Assembly: GCA_965220425.1 (NCBI GenBank)
Contig: OZ244830.1
Location: 2,542,001 to 2,606,000, forward strand
Reading direction: 5' to 3'
Length of the DNA: 64,000 nt
DNA from: Azophilus sp965220425
GTDB lineage: Bacteria; Pseudomonadota; Gammaproteobacteria; Pseudomonadales; Azotimanducaceae
Of the stretch, positions 34,244 through 42,336 are shown piece after piece. The translations under genes and the position numbers were made by a program. Position 1 is the first letter of the stretch. Each line of letters opens with the position of its first letter. The notes beneath the pieces were generated by a model. That model made no database searches. It saw only the letters and a program-made list of their open reading frames with translations, and was not told the DNA's origin.

Positions 34244-35401
34244 ATGGAAGTTGCTCGCAACGCTCTGCTCGCACAGATCCGGGCTGCGCTCGAACGCAAC
34301 CGGGTGGCGGTGCTTACCGGTCCCCGCCAGTCCGGCAAGACGACGCTGGCACGTGAGTTGCTCGCGGGGGACTCGCCGAATTACTTCGACCTGGAGGACC
34401 CGGTCGGCCTGGTCCGCCTCGAGGAGCCCAGAACGTCCCTGGAACCGCTTGAAGGCCTGGTCGTCATCGACGAAGTCCAGCGTCGGCCGGATCTCTTTCC
34501 CGTGCTGCGGGTGCTTGCGGACCGCAGCCCCGGACGGGCTCGATTCCTGATCCTGGGCAGCGCCTCGGGCGATCTCCTCCGGCAAAGCGCGGAGACGCTG
34601 GCCGGGCGGATGGAACGGATTGAAATCGGTGGCTTCACACTGGCGGAGTTGGGTGCGTCAGCCGCTGACCGGCTTTGGCGCCGGGGCGGTTTTCCACGGG
34701 CGCATCTGGCCGGAAGCGAGCATGGCAGCATGGTCTGGCGAAAACAGTTCGTCCAGACGCTCTTGGAACGCGATTTTCCGCAATGGGGCGTGCGTGTGCC
34801 GGCCGTCGCACTGCTGCGCTTCTGGACAATGGTCGCGCACTACTACGGCCAGATCTGGAATGCGGCGGAGCCTGCGCGTGCGCTCGGGGTCAGTCCGCCC
34901 ACTGCGCGCCGCTACCTTGACCTGCTTTCAGATGCTTTGATGGTGCGCCAACTGCAGCCGTGGCATGCCAACCTCGGCAAGCGCCAGGTGAAGTCGCCCA
35001 AAGTCTATGTGAGGGACAGCGGCTTGCTGCACCAGCTTCTCGGGTTGGACACGGAGAAAGCGCGCCTTTCCCATCCGAAGCTCGGTGCATCCTGGGAGGG
35101 CTTCGTGGTGGAGCAGGTGCTTGCCACCGAGCCCCACGATGAGGCGTGGTTCTGGGCTACACACCAAGGCGCCGAGATCGATCTCCTGCTGCGCCGGGGC
35201 GACCGCTTTCTTGGTGTGGGATGCAAGCGGGCCGACGCACCCCGAATGACGCCTTCGATACGAATCGCTCTTGGAGATCTTGCTCTGGAGCGGGTAGCCA
35301 TCGTCTATCCAGGCGAAAAAAGATACCCGCTCGGCGAATCGGTGGAGGCTGTGCCGCTCGAGACTTTGGCCAATCCTGGTCAGCTTTTCTCGCAATCGTG
35401 A
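34244..35401 (+). CDS. AAA ATPase with DUF4143
   Basis: A 385-residue protein. Walker A is TGPRQSGKTTLA near residue 26, Walker B VVIDEVQRRPDL, and a sensor-like LILGSASGDLL follows. The C-terminal half is DUF4143, with RYLDLLSDALMVRQLQPW and a nuclease-like GVGCKRADAPR end, where family members have an E/D-x-K fold similar to archaeal Holliday-junction resolvases. This group is common and mobile, but its role is unclear. It is the first gene of the island-like segment. Here the K is kept but the preceding acidic residue of the usual V-E-x-K is G-x-C-K. Confidence 0.85.
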   Translation: MEVARNALLAQIRAALERNRVAVLTGPRQSGKTTLARELLAGDSPNYFDLEDPVGLVRLEEPRTSLEPLEGLVVIDEVQRRPDLFPVLRVLADRSPGRARFLILGSASGDLLRQSAETLAGRMERIEIGGFTLAELGASAADRLWRRGGFPRAHLAGSEHGSMVWRKQFVQTLLERDFPQWGVRVPAVALLRFWTMVAHYYGQIWNAAEPARALGVSPPTARRYLDLLSDALMVRQLQPWHANLGKRQVKSPKVYVRDSGLLHQLLGLDTEKARLSHPKLGASWEGFVVEQVLATEPHDEAWFWATHQGAEIDLLLRRGDRFLGVGCKRADAPRMTPSIRIALGDLALERVAIVYPGEKRYPLGESVEAVPLETLANPGQLFSQS

Positions 35402-35627
35402 GGTCTCCCAGTCCATCGGGTCGATTGGATATTGTCGCCAGAAATGGGGCAGCCACTGCCGCCTTGGCAGGTGCGTAAGCGTGCAATGGCATAGCGCGCA
35501 TGCCAGTAAAAGACGGTGCATAGGAGGAATAACCATCCGACGGGCGCAGACTATCCGCGCAGCGGATGCCGGATGGCAAGCGGCGAACGAGGAAGCCGGG
35601 TTCGACCCTTGCGACATCCCGCCAGGA

Positions 35628-35646
35628 TGTAGTACGTTGTATTACA
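35628..35646. promoter_or_regulatory. Operator candidate overlapping the RHH antitoxin start codon
   Basis: TGTAGTAC-GTT-GTATTACA (35628-35646), a near-perfect inverted repeat (7 of 8 positions) whose last base is the A of the ATG. RHH antitoxins bind such repeats at their own promoters. No ribosome site lies at proper distance, so the mRNA could be leaderless. Confidence 0.55.
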
Positions 35647-35861
35647 TGACGACCTTGACCATCCGACTCGATGACAAGCTGGATTCCGAATTGCGCGAGT
35701 TCCTGGCGCGAACAGGCAAGCGCAAGAGCGACTTCGCCCGCGAGGCCCTGAAGCGCCAGCTTGCCATCGAACGATTGGTGGACATCCGGCGGCATGTGGC
35801 GCCCTTCGCCGAAGCGCGCGGCTGGCTGACCGACGAGGATGTCTTTGACGACATCTCCTGA
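35646..35861 (+). CDS. Ribbon-helix-helix antitoxin
   Basis: A 71-residue protein. TTLTIRLDDKLDSELREFLARTGKRKSDF is a typical RHH (CopG/MetJ-type) N-terminal beta strand plus two helices; the C-terminal part EARGWLTDEDVFDDIS is the acidic tail that usually wraps the toxin. It should repress its own operon and neutralise the PIN-domain protein encoded 74 bp downstream. The start is fixed by ATG 35646, the beginning of the RHH fold; upstream codons in frame have no family resemblance. Confidence 0.85.
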   Translation: MTTLTIRLDDKLDSELREFLARTGKRKSDFAREALKRQLAIERLVDIRRHVAPFAEARGWLTDEDVFDDIS

Positions 35862-35935
35862 GCACCGTACGCGGCGACTCTTGACCAAACAAACGGTCCT
35901 TGTTTGATCTCGTCGAGCGCGGCAGCGGTAACCCG

Positions 35936-36340
35936 ATGAAAGTCTTACTGGACACCAACGTCCTTATAGCGGCGTTTGCCACCCGCGGCCTTTGCCAGGA
36001 TGTGCTTCGGACAGTGCTTGCCGAGCACCGGCTTGTTGTCGGCAAGACGAATCTCGATGCACTCGAACGCATACTCGGGGACAAGTTGGGAATGCCGAAC
36101 CACCGGGTGCGCGAGGCGGTGACGTTCGTCAGAACGCACGCGCAGGTCGTTTCACCCGACGCCCCGGCATCGTGGCCCGAGCGCGACCCCGACGACCGAT
36201 GGGTGGTGGCAGCGGCTCGCGGCGGTTCGGTGGACTTGCTGGTTACCGGTGACCAGGACCTCCTCAATGCGGGTAGCCCGTCGCCGTTTCGGATTGTCAC
36301 CCCCCGGGAGTTCTGGCAGTTACTGCTTGGCCATGACTGA
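35936..36340 (+). CDS. PIN-domain toxin (COG1569-like ribonuclease)
   Basis: A 134-residue PIN protein. LLDTNVLIAAF gives the first acidic residue (Asp6), PDDRWVVAAARG the central Asp, and LVTGDQDLLN the last pair, which together bind Mg2+ or Mn2+ in the RNase active site. It pairs with the RHH antitoxin gene 74 bp upstream, making a type II toxin-antitoxin module; an overlap or a smaller gap is more usual. ATG 35936 is used, as MKVLLDTN is the canonical start. Confidence 0.87.
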   Translation: MKVLLDTNVLIAAFATRGLCQDVLRTVLAEHRLVVGKTNLDALERILGDKLGMPNHRVREAVTFVRTHAQVVSPDAPASWPERDPDDRWVVAAARGGSVDLLVTGDQDLLNAGSPSPFRIVTPREFWQLLLGHD

Positions 36341-36429
36341 CCCGGAAGCATCCGACAAGCCCCTCGCGCCCTTGACACCGATGCCGCGCTTCCGGAAGCT
36401 GCCGGGCTTCGAGCCGGACGGTCGGCCGG

Positions 36430-36760
36430 AGCTGCCGATCGGGTACCCGTGTTCGACTACATCGTCGACATCATGGGTCCGAACCTCCTCCTCAGCATGA
36501 CCCAGGCGATCGTCCGCCACTCCGGCGAGGACTCGCACTGCTATACGCACACCGACGGCGGGGAGTCGCTCCGGACCATCCGCGTGACAGAGTCGAGCCC
36601 GCCGGTCGCGATGCAGGCGATGTACCTCCTGACCGACGTGACGGAGCCGGACAGCGGCAACCTCACCGTGTTCCCGGGCAGCCACATGCGCCTGATCCCG
36701 CTGCCGGGCGAACGGACCATGTCGCCGTACTCGCCGGGCGCGGGACGCCGCAGGGGTCAG
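36430..36760 (+). pseudogene. Phytanoyl-CoA dioxygenase (PhyH) fragment
   Basis: An internal piece of a PhyH-family Fe(II)/2-oxoglutarate oxygenase: VFDYIVDIMGPNLLLS, YTHTDGGES (the HxD iron motif) and LTVFPGSHMR (the distal His region). The open frame from GTG 36449 lacks the N-terminal jellyroll part, and after about 36745 it runs into the end of the NYN gene on the other strand. An ATG at 36330 starts a different frame, MTDPEASDKPL, which may be the displaced N-terminus. Deletions at both ends make it non-functional. Confidence 0.8.
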
Positions 36761-37386
36761 CGCTCGAATTGAGTGCGCAGTCTCGGTATTTCTATGGTGC
36801 CCCAGCAAGCCCGGCTGAGATGCGCGCCTTGGGGCGGGAAAGCGGCGTGCAGGACCTTGATGCCGCGTGTCTCCAGGAACTCGACCAGCGGGATGAAGTC
36901 CTTGTCGGACGACAGGAGGACGGCGGTGTCGTAGTTGTCGACCCAGGCCAGTTTGATCATGTCGGTCGCGATGCGGACGTCGACGCCTTTCTCCTCGGTG
37001 CCGCGCATGTCGGCACCACACGAAGGACACTGCGGGACCGGCGCCTGGCAGACGGGGCATTGGGGCGCGGAGCGCTTGCGTTGCCTCGGCACGATGGACA
37101 CGGAGACGCCGGGGAACCGGTCCACGACGGTCGTGGCCCAGCGGCGCAGCGAGCGGTCGCGGGTGCTGTTGGGGTCGTAGGAGCCGTAGAAGTTGAGGCC
37201 CTGGTACTGGGCGGGGGATTGGGACGCGATGCATTGTCCGGCGGCCCCGGCCAGGACCGGGCCGAGGGTGGACCAGTCGGTGAGGAACTCCCGGTCCACG
37301 TGACGCATGGACAGGGTGTAGTTCCAGAAGTCGACGAACACCCGGACGCGATTGCGCTGGGTTGTCGGGGCGGCGTCGTCCGGCAT
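36757..37386 (-). CDS. NYN (LabA/PIN-like) domain protein with an internal zinc ribbon
   Basis: A 209-residue protein. VRVFVDFWNYTL, DVRIATDMIKLA and LLSSDKDFIPLVEFL give the spaced aspartates of the NYN nuclease fold. Between them lies CPVCQAPVPQCPSC, two CxxC knuckles that should hold a zinc ion. NYN proteins are probable RNA-cleaving or -binding factors. An insertion of a zinc ribbon in the middle of the domain occurs in a minor subgroup. It overlaps the end of the PhyH remnant, and a perfect hairpin lies 24 bp upstream of its start. Confidence 0.8.
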   Translation of the reverse strand: MPDDAAPTTQRNRVRVFVDFWNYTLSMRHVDREFLTDWSTLGPVLAGAAGQCIASQSPAQYQGLNFYGSYDPNSTRDRSLRRWATTVVDRFPGVSVSIVPRQRKRSAPQCPVCQAPVPQCPSCGADMRGTEEKGVDVRIATDMIKLAWVDNYDTAVLLSSDKDFIPLVEFLETRGIKVLHAAFPPQGAHLSRACWGTIEIPRLRTQFER

Positions 37387-37796
37387 GTATCGGTGGCCGT
37401 GATGGATTCAGGGACGCCGAAGCGTCCCTGGGGTGGTCATGCTCGGCCGCCGTTGTGTCCCGATGGGGTGACGAGCCGAGGGGTCTTAATGAAATTTAGT
37501 GTGCGGACTCGTATCCGCATTGTCAACTGTCGGCAGCCGGGATGTCGGCAGCCCGGGACGGATCGTCGGACGGCGGGGCAGTCGACGGGAGCGTCCTGAC
37601 TGCGCGCGAATGACGATGAAGTGTCAGACAGGTGGGAACCGGCAGCGGCAAACCGACGGCGGCCGGACTTGGCCGGACTCGTACGCGAAAGGCGAGACTG
37701 CTCTGCCGGGGCTCGGTGCTGAGGACGACCGTCCGGCGCGAAGCGATTGGCACCGAGCCATGGCGGACATCACCGGAATAGGCGTGAAGGAACGAG
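37387..37796. other. Spacer upstream of the NYN gene
   Basis: About 410 bp without a recognisable gene. It contains the hairpin AGGGACGC-CGAA-GCGTCCCT (37410-37429, perfect 8-bp stem, no T-run), which may be a regulator site or an RNA structure for the NYN gene. A short AT-richer patch near 37486-37500 could hold a promoter. Nothing else was recognised. Confidence 0.5.
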
Positions 37797-38099
37797 TTAG
37801 GCCAAATGAATCGAGCGAGGGTCGACGAAAAAATCGCCGGCGGGATGCGGCTGTTCCACGCGCTGTAGGTAGCCCTTTCTCTGCAGCGAAACCAGGCGGT
37901 TGCCCGCTGCCGTTTTCTCTATGTTGACCTGTTCGGCAAGGCTGAATGCGGTAACGGTCCCACCGGCTTGTGAGACGAGGTGCAGGGTTTCACGATCTCT
38001 CGCGGTGAGCGCGCCGGCGGGTTCTGCGTGCTTGAGGTCCGAAGAAGAGGAGCAAACGAACACGGCAACGTCTCTCGCGGCGGCGACGTCGCCAATCAC
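37797..38099 (-). CDS. Winged-helix-like protein fragment
   Basis: A 100-residue product from GTG 38099. After VAVFVCSSSSDL, the segment LTARDRETLHLVSQAGG..TAFSLAEQVNIEKTAAGNRLVSLQRKGYLQRVEQ looks like a winged helix-turn-helix (recognition helix AAGNRLVSLQRKGYL and wing). The N-terminus seems cut: the frame runs upstream to a TGA with no better start. It may be the C-terminal part of a larger regulator. It lies 49 bp downstream of the AbiEii-like toxin on the same strand. Its function is unknown. Confidence 0.45.
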   Translation of the reverse strand: MIGDVAAARDVAVFVCSSSSDLKHAEPAGALTARDRETLHLVSQAGGTVTAFSLAEQVNIEKTAAGNRLVSLQRKGYLQRVEQPHPAGDFFVDPRSIHLA

Positions 38100-38148
38100 G
38101 CTTCGTGTGTCGTCGGGAGATCTCCGCTGGAGGTCTGTTCAGCGGACC

Positions 38149-39114
38149 TTAGATCCTGGTCAACGAAGAGCCAATCGAGGCAAGGCACGCCAGGACCTCG
38201 GCATCATCGGGGAGGGAATCGCCGTATACCATGTCCTTGAAACTACCCCGGAACTCGGGCCGCACTTGGCTCCAGAGATTCTCGGTATCAGCCACTATGA
38301 TGGCTTTGCTGAGCGGCGGGGACAGCCACGCGCGGGCGCCTGGCATGGAATCTCGATCGGACTCCCTTACTTCGGCCATCAAGTCGACAAATGCATCGCT
38401 GGCCACGAATTCCCGGTAACGGTTCACGCGCAGGATCATTACGAGATCGTAGAAATGCCGAATTCGGCGTCGGAATTCCAGAGCGGGATTCGTCTCGTAA
38501 CCGGCGCGCACCAGACCCATGATCTTTTCGCATAGCGTACGCTCCACGCACAGTACGTGGATGCTGAAGGGGTCGAGCTCGTGGCGCCGCACGAGGTCTG
38601 TCCGGCCGGCGTCGATCAGGAAATCGCGAACGAGTGTCGCGATCGGCATTGCCGACGACGGCTCGGGATTCGCGAACGAATTGATTTCGATCAGCAGGCT
38701 GTCGGAGACCTGGCCGAGCTCCGCGGCGTCGGTTTGCGTCGAATATGCATGCGCAGTCTTTCGGAAGCGTCCGTGCTTGGACTCTTCCGGATGGTCAGGC
38801 CGATGCTGCAGATCCCGGGTGATTTCACGCTCTATCGATCTGATCAGCGCACGGCGCTGCGAGTCGCTGAGTCCCTCATCTCGTTTCAGGGCTAGATCGA
38901 TATCTTCGGAAAAGCGTTCGATGAGACGATGCGCCTTGGAAAGCGATGTCCCGCCTTTGAAGACGACGGCCTCGCTGTAGTCGGATTCGTGGAGGCGCTT
39001 GAGTACCCGGGTGACCCAGTAGTCTTTCTCGACATGGACGGCCGGAATCCCGATATGGTCCGCCGTGGCCTGAATGAGCTCCAGGTAGGTGTCGGGCGCC
39101 TCGTGCAACCTCAC
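38149..39114 (-). CDS. AbiEii-type nucleotidyltransferase toxin
   Basis: A 321-residue protein. EKDYWVTRVLKRL and VVFKGGTSLSKAHRLI followed by FSEDIDLAL form the GSxxxK..DxD nucleotidyltransferase core of the AbiEii/AbiGii family. The C-terminus carries RTLCEKIMGLVR and RRIRHFYDLVMIL, also typical. Members block growth by adding nucleotides to tRNA (type IV toxin-antitoxin, abortive infection). GTG 39114 overlaps the stop of the upstream antitoxin gene (GTGA), which indicates translational coupling. Confidence 0.88.
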   Translation of the reverse strand: MRLHEAPDTYLELIQATADHIGIPAVHVEKDYWVTRVLKRLHESDYSEAVVFKGGTSLSKAHRLIERFSEDIDLALKRDEGLSDSQRRALIRSIEREITRDLQHRPDHPEESKHGRFRKTAHAYSTQTDAAELGQVSDSLLIEINSFANPEPSSAMPIATLVRDFLIDAGRTDLVRRHELDPFSIHVLCVERTLCEKIMGLVRAGYETNPALEFRRRIRHFYDLVMILRVNRYREFVASDAFVDLMAEVRESDRDSMPGARAWLSPPLSKAIIVADTENLWSQVRPEFRGSFKDMVYGDSLPDDAEVLACLASIGSSLTRI

Positions 39115-39836
39115 CGGATATTCCAGGCTTGGGATTCCGGCCAATCGTCGGGATCGATGCCCAGGTCGAAACGGGTAGTGGGGTTGAGCGAAGTCTTGAG
39201 CGCTGGCAACACGTCCTTTTGGCAACGCGTTAGCAGCATTCCCAGCAGGGCTCTCGTGCCCGGGTTGTAGTAATGCAGCGCCAGCCGCTGCAGTTTTTTC
39301 CGCTCGGCCGGCGTAAGCTCAGTCAGACGCTTCGTCATCGTCTGGATGATGCGTCCGACGTTCGCATCCGGCACCTTTCGAGCGTCCCGCAGGATGTCCA
39401 GGATCTCGAGCAGTGGCACTGTCGAATCCGATATCGGCGCTCGCCTCGACAGCAACTTCACTCGTATTGTGCCGAAATCCTTGATCTGGGTGGCGCGGTT
39501 CACCGCGATCGCGATTGTCTTGGGTACTTGGGTCGTGAGGCCCACACGGTTGTAGAGTGCGGGTCCGGTGATGTACCCGGCCCGCCGCCCGTTGCGATAC
39601 AACGCATCGCGCAGGCGCTCCTCGTCGCTAACGGGAATGTCGCCGAGCGTGCCCTTGCGGGGCTTATAGAAACGTCCCTTCGCGACGCGCTTCAATCGCC
39701 GGTTTTCGACGCCTCGGTTCACGGCCCGCACGACCGCCCCAGGAGCTTCTCGGTATTGGGGAAAGACCTCGTAGCCGAATATCCGCCCGGACGGTGCCCG
39801 GTCGATGGTCCGATTGACTGCGGCTGCGATGCTCAT
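39111..39836 (-). CDS. AbiEi-like antitoxin (DUF6088)
   Basis: A 241-residue protein with an N-terminal winged-helix region (GRIFGYEVFPQYR, AVNRGVENRRLKRVAKGRFYKP) and a longer C-terminal part, as in DUF6088 proteins that accompany AbiEii-type toxins. It should repress its operon through the inverted repeat at 39882-39911 and prevent toxin activity. ATG 39836 has a GAGGAA ribosome-site-like sequence upstream. It is the first gene of the pair. Confidence 0.85.
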   Translation of the reverse strand: MSIAAAVNRTIDRAPSGRIFGYEVFPQYREAPGAVVRAVNRGVENRRLKRVAKGRFYKPRKGTLGDIPVSDEERLRDALYRNGRRAGYITGPALYNRVGLTTQVPKTIAIAVNRATQIKDFGTIRVKLLSRRAPISDSTVPLLEILDILRDARKVPDANVGRIIQTMTKRLTELTPAERKKLQRLALHYYNPGTRALLGMLLTRCQKDVLPALKTSLNPTTRFDLGIDPDDWPESQAWNIR

Positions 39837-39881
39837 GGGGAGTTCCTCTTCTGTTCCAAGCTACCCTCTCTTGTCTCCATG

Positions 39882-39911
39882 AGTCAAGTTTTATATTAGA
39901 AAAACATGACT
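39882..39911. promoter_or_regulatory. Inverted repeat in the AbiE-like promoter
   Basis: AGTCAAGTTT (39882-39891) and AAACATGACT (39902-39911), arms matching at 9 of 10 positions around an AT-rich 10-bp spacer. It lies 46 bp upstream of the antitoxin ATG, with TTGACT of the left arm (minus strand) usable as a -35. AbiEi antitoxins are known to bind inverted repeats at this place. Confidence 0.5.
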
Positions 39912-40030
39912 AATCTGCCTCAAGCTTCGTTCAGATCCGTTCCAGCGTTGGCTTCACTGCTCGCCGGCAGCTCCTCCGTGTGAATCGGCATGGCGATTGG
40001 ACGCCGATCGGCACGTTACCTGATTGATCT

Positions 40031-40978
40031 TTAACGAGGTACCAGGGTCAAAATTGCACGCCGGTTCACACTCAGGGGCTTGGCCGGTCGATAGGGGGAG
40101 GGGAAGACCAAGTCACGCTTGCCCAACTTTCGGGCCTGGCGAAGGACGTCCATGGCGCGGTCGGTGAGGGGGACGACGTGGTCGGCGCTGGTCTTCATTC
40201 GCTCGCCCGCGATGCGCCACTCCCTTGCGTGGAGGTCGAGTTCTTCCCACAGGGCCCCGCGTGCCTCGCCGCTCCGGGTGGCGGTGAGGACGAGGAACTC
40301 GAGACATAGTTTCGCGCTGTCGGAGGCGCTGCACGCGCGGATTCCGCAGAGGGCGGAGGAGACGTCCCGGTAGGGCAGGGCGCGGTGATGGGCCTTGACG
40401 GCCGGCATGGCCGGCAGGGCGCCGCTGATGGCCTCGCCGGCGACGTTCTGTTCGACGAAGCCGTGCGCCTGGCACCACTGCAGGGTCGCCCGGATGCGCT
40501 GGCGGAGCTTTCGCGCGACCTCGGGGTGCTTCGTTCAGATCGGTTTGAGGATGCGCAGGACATCCTCGCGGCCTATGCGGTCGACGCGCATGTCACCGAT
40601 GACGGGGAACGCGCGCTTCTCCATGCCCTGCATCCAGTTCCGGGCCGTCTTGCCGTCGCGCCAACGCGGTCTGTTCGCTTCGAACGTGGCGTGTGCGGCG
40701 TTGCGGAAGGAGGGTGTCCTGGTACGCCGCTTCTCGGCGAGCGGGTTCCGGCCCTCCGCGATCGCGAGGCGATTGGCCATCGCGCGCTGCCGGGCCTTGG
40801 CCAGCGAGATGACGGGATAGCCGCCGAGGCCGATGTCGTGACGGCGGCCATCGATGGTCACGCGCTGCATCCAGGACTTCGATCCGCCTCGGGCGACGGC
40901 GAGGTAGAGCGTAGCGCCGTCGCCGTAGAGCCCCGGTTTGGTGGCCGAACGTATGCCTGCAGCGGTGAGTTTGGGCAC
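40031..40978 (-). pseudogene. P4-type tyrosine integrase, broken by an internal TGA and C-terminal loss
   Basis: The N-terminal part (MPKLTAAGIRSATKPGLYGDG, then GLGGYPVISLAKARQRA) is the arm-binding DUF4102 domain of P4-type integrases, followed by the core-binding domain. It stops at TGA 40535-40537 after RILKPI; the same frame continues TKHPEVARKLRQRI and reaches the catalytic domain (LTATRSGEARG with the first Arg). Homologs have a Trp at the TGA position (PIW). The catalytic domain then ends at 40031 before the R-H-R-Y His, Arg and Tyr, so recombination is not possible. It reads away from tRNA-Leu, 150 bp away, as an island integrase would. Confidence 0.85.
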
Positions 40979-41127
40979 GTTTACCCCACGTTTTCCCCAA
41001 CGAAATTCGCAAGATTCTACGGATCGGGCTGGAACGTGTCAAGACGCGACATCCTTATCATACTGATATAAAACAAAGAGTTATGAATGAGAACTGGACG
41101 TAGTGAGGCTCGATGAGAAAGGGGATT

Positions 41128-41214
41128 TGGTGCCTGGGGAGAGACTCGAACTCTCACATGGTTGCCCATACCAGATTTTGAGTCTGGCGCGTCTACCGAT
41201 TTCGCCACCCAGGC
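41128..41214 (-). tRNA. tRNA-Leu(CAA)
   Basis: An 84-nt type II tRNA plus encoded CCA (41128-41130). Acceptor GCCTGGG/CCCAGGC, D-arm with GGTAGACGC, anticodon loop CTCAAAA (anticodon CAA at 41180-41178 on the minus strand), a long variable arm TGGGCAACCA, and T-loop TTCGAGT. All stems pair. Its 3' end faces the broken integrase, so it is the likely attachment site of the island to its left. Confidence 0.97.
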
Positions 41215-41222
41215 AGGGTTTG

Positions 41223-41242
41223 CCGGCGGCTTCGGCCGCCGG
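41223..41242. repeat. Perfect UUCG-loop hairpin next to tRNA-Leu
   Basis: CCGGCGGC-TTCG-GCCGCCGG, an 8-bp stem with the very stable TTCG tetraloop. It lies 8 bp from the 5' end of the tRNA, between it and queA. It could act in tRNA precursor processing or as a bidirectional insulator; no T-run is present. Confidence 0.5.
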
Positions 41243-41316
41243 GCGGCGAATCTTACCACCGCTGCCCGGGAGTGCGTAGAATGCGCCGTTCCCGTTCCAT
41301 TGGTCGGTAAAGCCAG

Positions 41317-42336
41317 TTGCAGAGATCGGATTTTGCCTACGAGCTTCCCCGCGCACTGATCGCACAGGCTCCGTTGCCGGAGCGGGAACAGAGCCGTTTG
41401 CTGTGCGTTGGCCAAGAGCGCGTGGAACGCAGGCGATTCAGCGATCTGCCCGGTATGCTGGCTCCCAACGACCTGCTGGTGGTGAACGACACCAGGGTCA
41501 TCAATGCCCGCCTGCGCGGTATCAAGGACAGCGGCGGGGCGGTCGAGATTCTGGTGGAACGCATCGAGGCGGATCGGGTGGCGCTCTGCCAGGCGAGATC
41601 GAGCAAACCCCTGCGGCCTGGAAGAACCGTGGATGTGCGGGGTTGGCGGCTGGTGGTGATCGAGCGGTCGGCAGAGTTCTACCGCCTGGAGTTTCCGACG
41701 GCCGTGGCCGAGTTCCTGGCGAAGTGCGGAGAGACGCCGCTTCCCCCCTATATCGACCGCATGCCGGAGCCCTGCGACAGCCGGCGCTACCAGACCGTAT
41801 ACGCGGCCAAACCTGGCGCCGTGGCGGCGCCGACGGCGGGATTGCACTTTTCCGAGAGGCTGTTTGAAGCGCTTGCCGAACGCGGAGTCGGGGTGGCGAA
41901 GATTACGCTTCACGTCGGCGCCGGCACCTTTCAACCTCTCCGTGTCGAGGACCTGAGCCGGCACCGCATGCACGCGGAGCGTTACGAGATTCTGGACGAC
42001 GCGGCTGAGAACATCCTGGCCTGCCGGCAGAGGGGCGGCCGCGTGATAGCCGTCGGGACAACGGTCGTGCGCGCGCTGGAAACCGCTGCCGAATCCGGGC
42101 GCATCCGTGCCGGGTCCGGTGAGACGAGCCTGTTCATCACGCCGGGGTACCGGTTCCGGGCCATCGACGCGCTGCTGACGAACTTTCACCTGCCGGAATC
42201 AACGCTGCTGATGCTGGTGTGTGCGTTCGCCGGTTACGAACGGGTCATGTCGGCATACGCCGAAGCTATCGCGGACGGCTACCGTTTCTTCAGTTACGGC
42301 GATGCCATGTTCGCCGAGCGCTGCCGGGATGTTTGA
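41317..42336 (+). CDS. queA: S-adenosylmethionine:tRNA ribosyltransferase-isomerase
   Basis: A 339-residue protein from TTG 41317. It has FAYELPRALIAQ.PLPERE at the start, VVNDTRVINARL, PPYIDR, AAPTAGLHFSERL and ITLHVGAGTFQP, all standard QueA. It transfers the ribosyl group of SAM to preQ1 in tRNA to form epoxyqueuosine. The first residue of tgt lies inside its end (8-bp overlap), so queA and tgt are coupled, as in most gammaproteobacteria. Confidence 0.95.
   Translation: MQRSDFAYELPRALIAQAPLPEREQSRLLCVGQERVERRRFSDLPGMLAPNDLLVVNDTRVINARLRGIKDSGGAVEILVERIEADRVALCQARSSKPLRPGRTVDVRGWRLVVIERSAEFYRLEFPTAVAEFLAKCGETPLPPYIDRMPEPCDSRRYQTVYAAKPGAVAAPTAGLHFSERLFEALAERGVGVAKITLHVGAGTFQPLRVEDLSRHRMHAERYEILDDAAENILACRQRGGRVIAVGTTVVRALETAAESGRIRAGSGETSLFITPGYRFRAIDALLTNFHLPESTLLMLVCAFAGYERVMSAYAEAIADGYRFFSYGDAMFAERCRDV

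Noticed and set aside
40535..40537. The TGA inside the integrase as a second selenocysteine codon
   Set aside because: Homologs have Trp, not Cys, at this place, and the gene is truncated at its 3' end as well.
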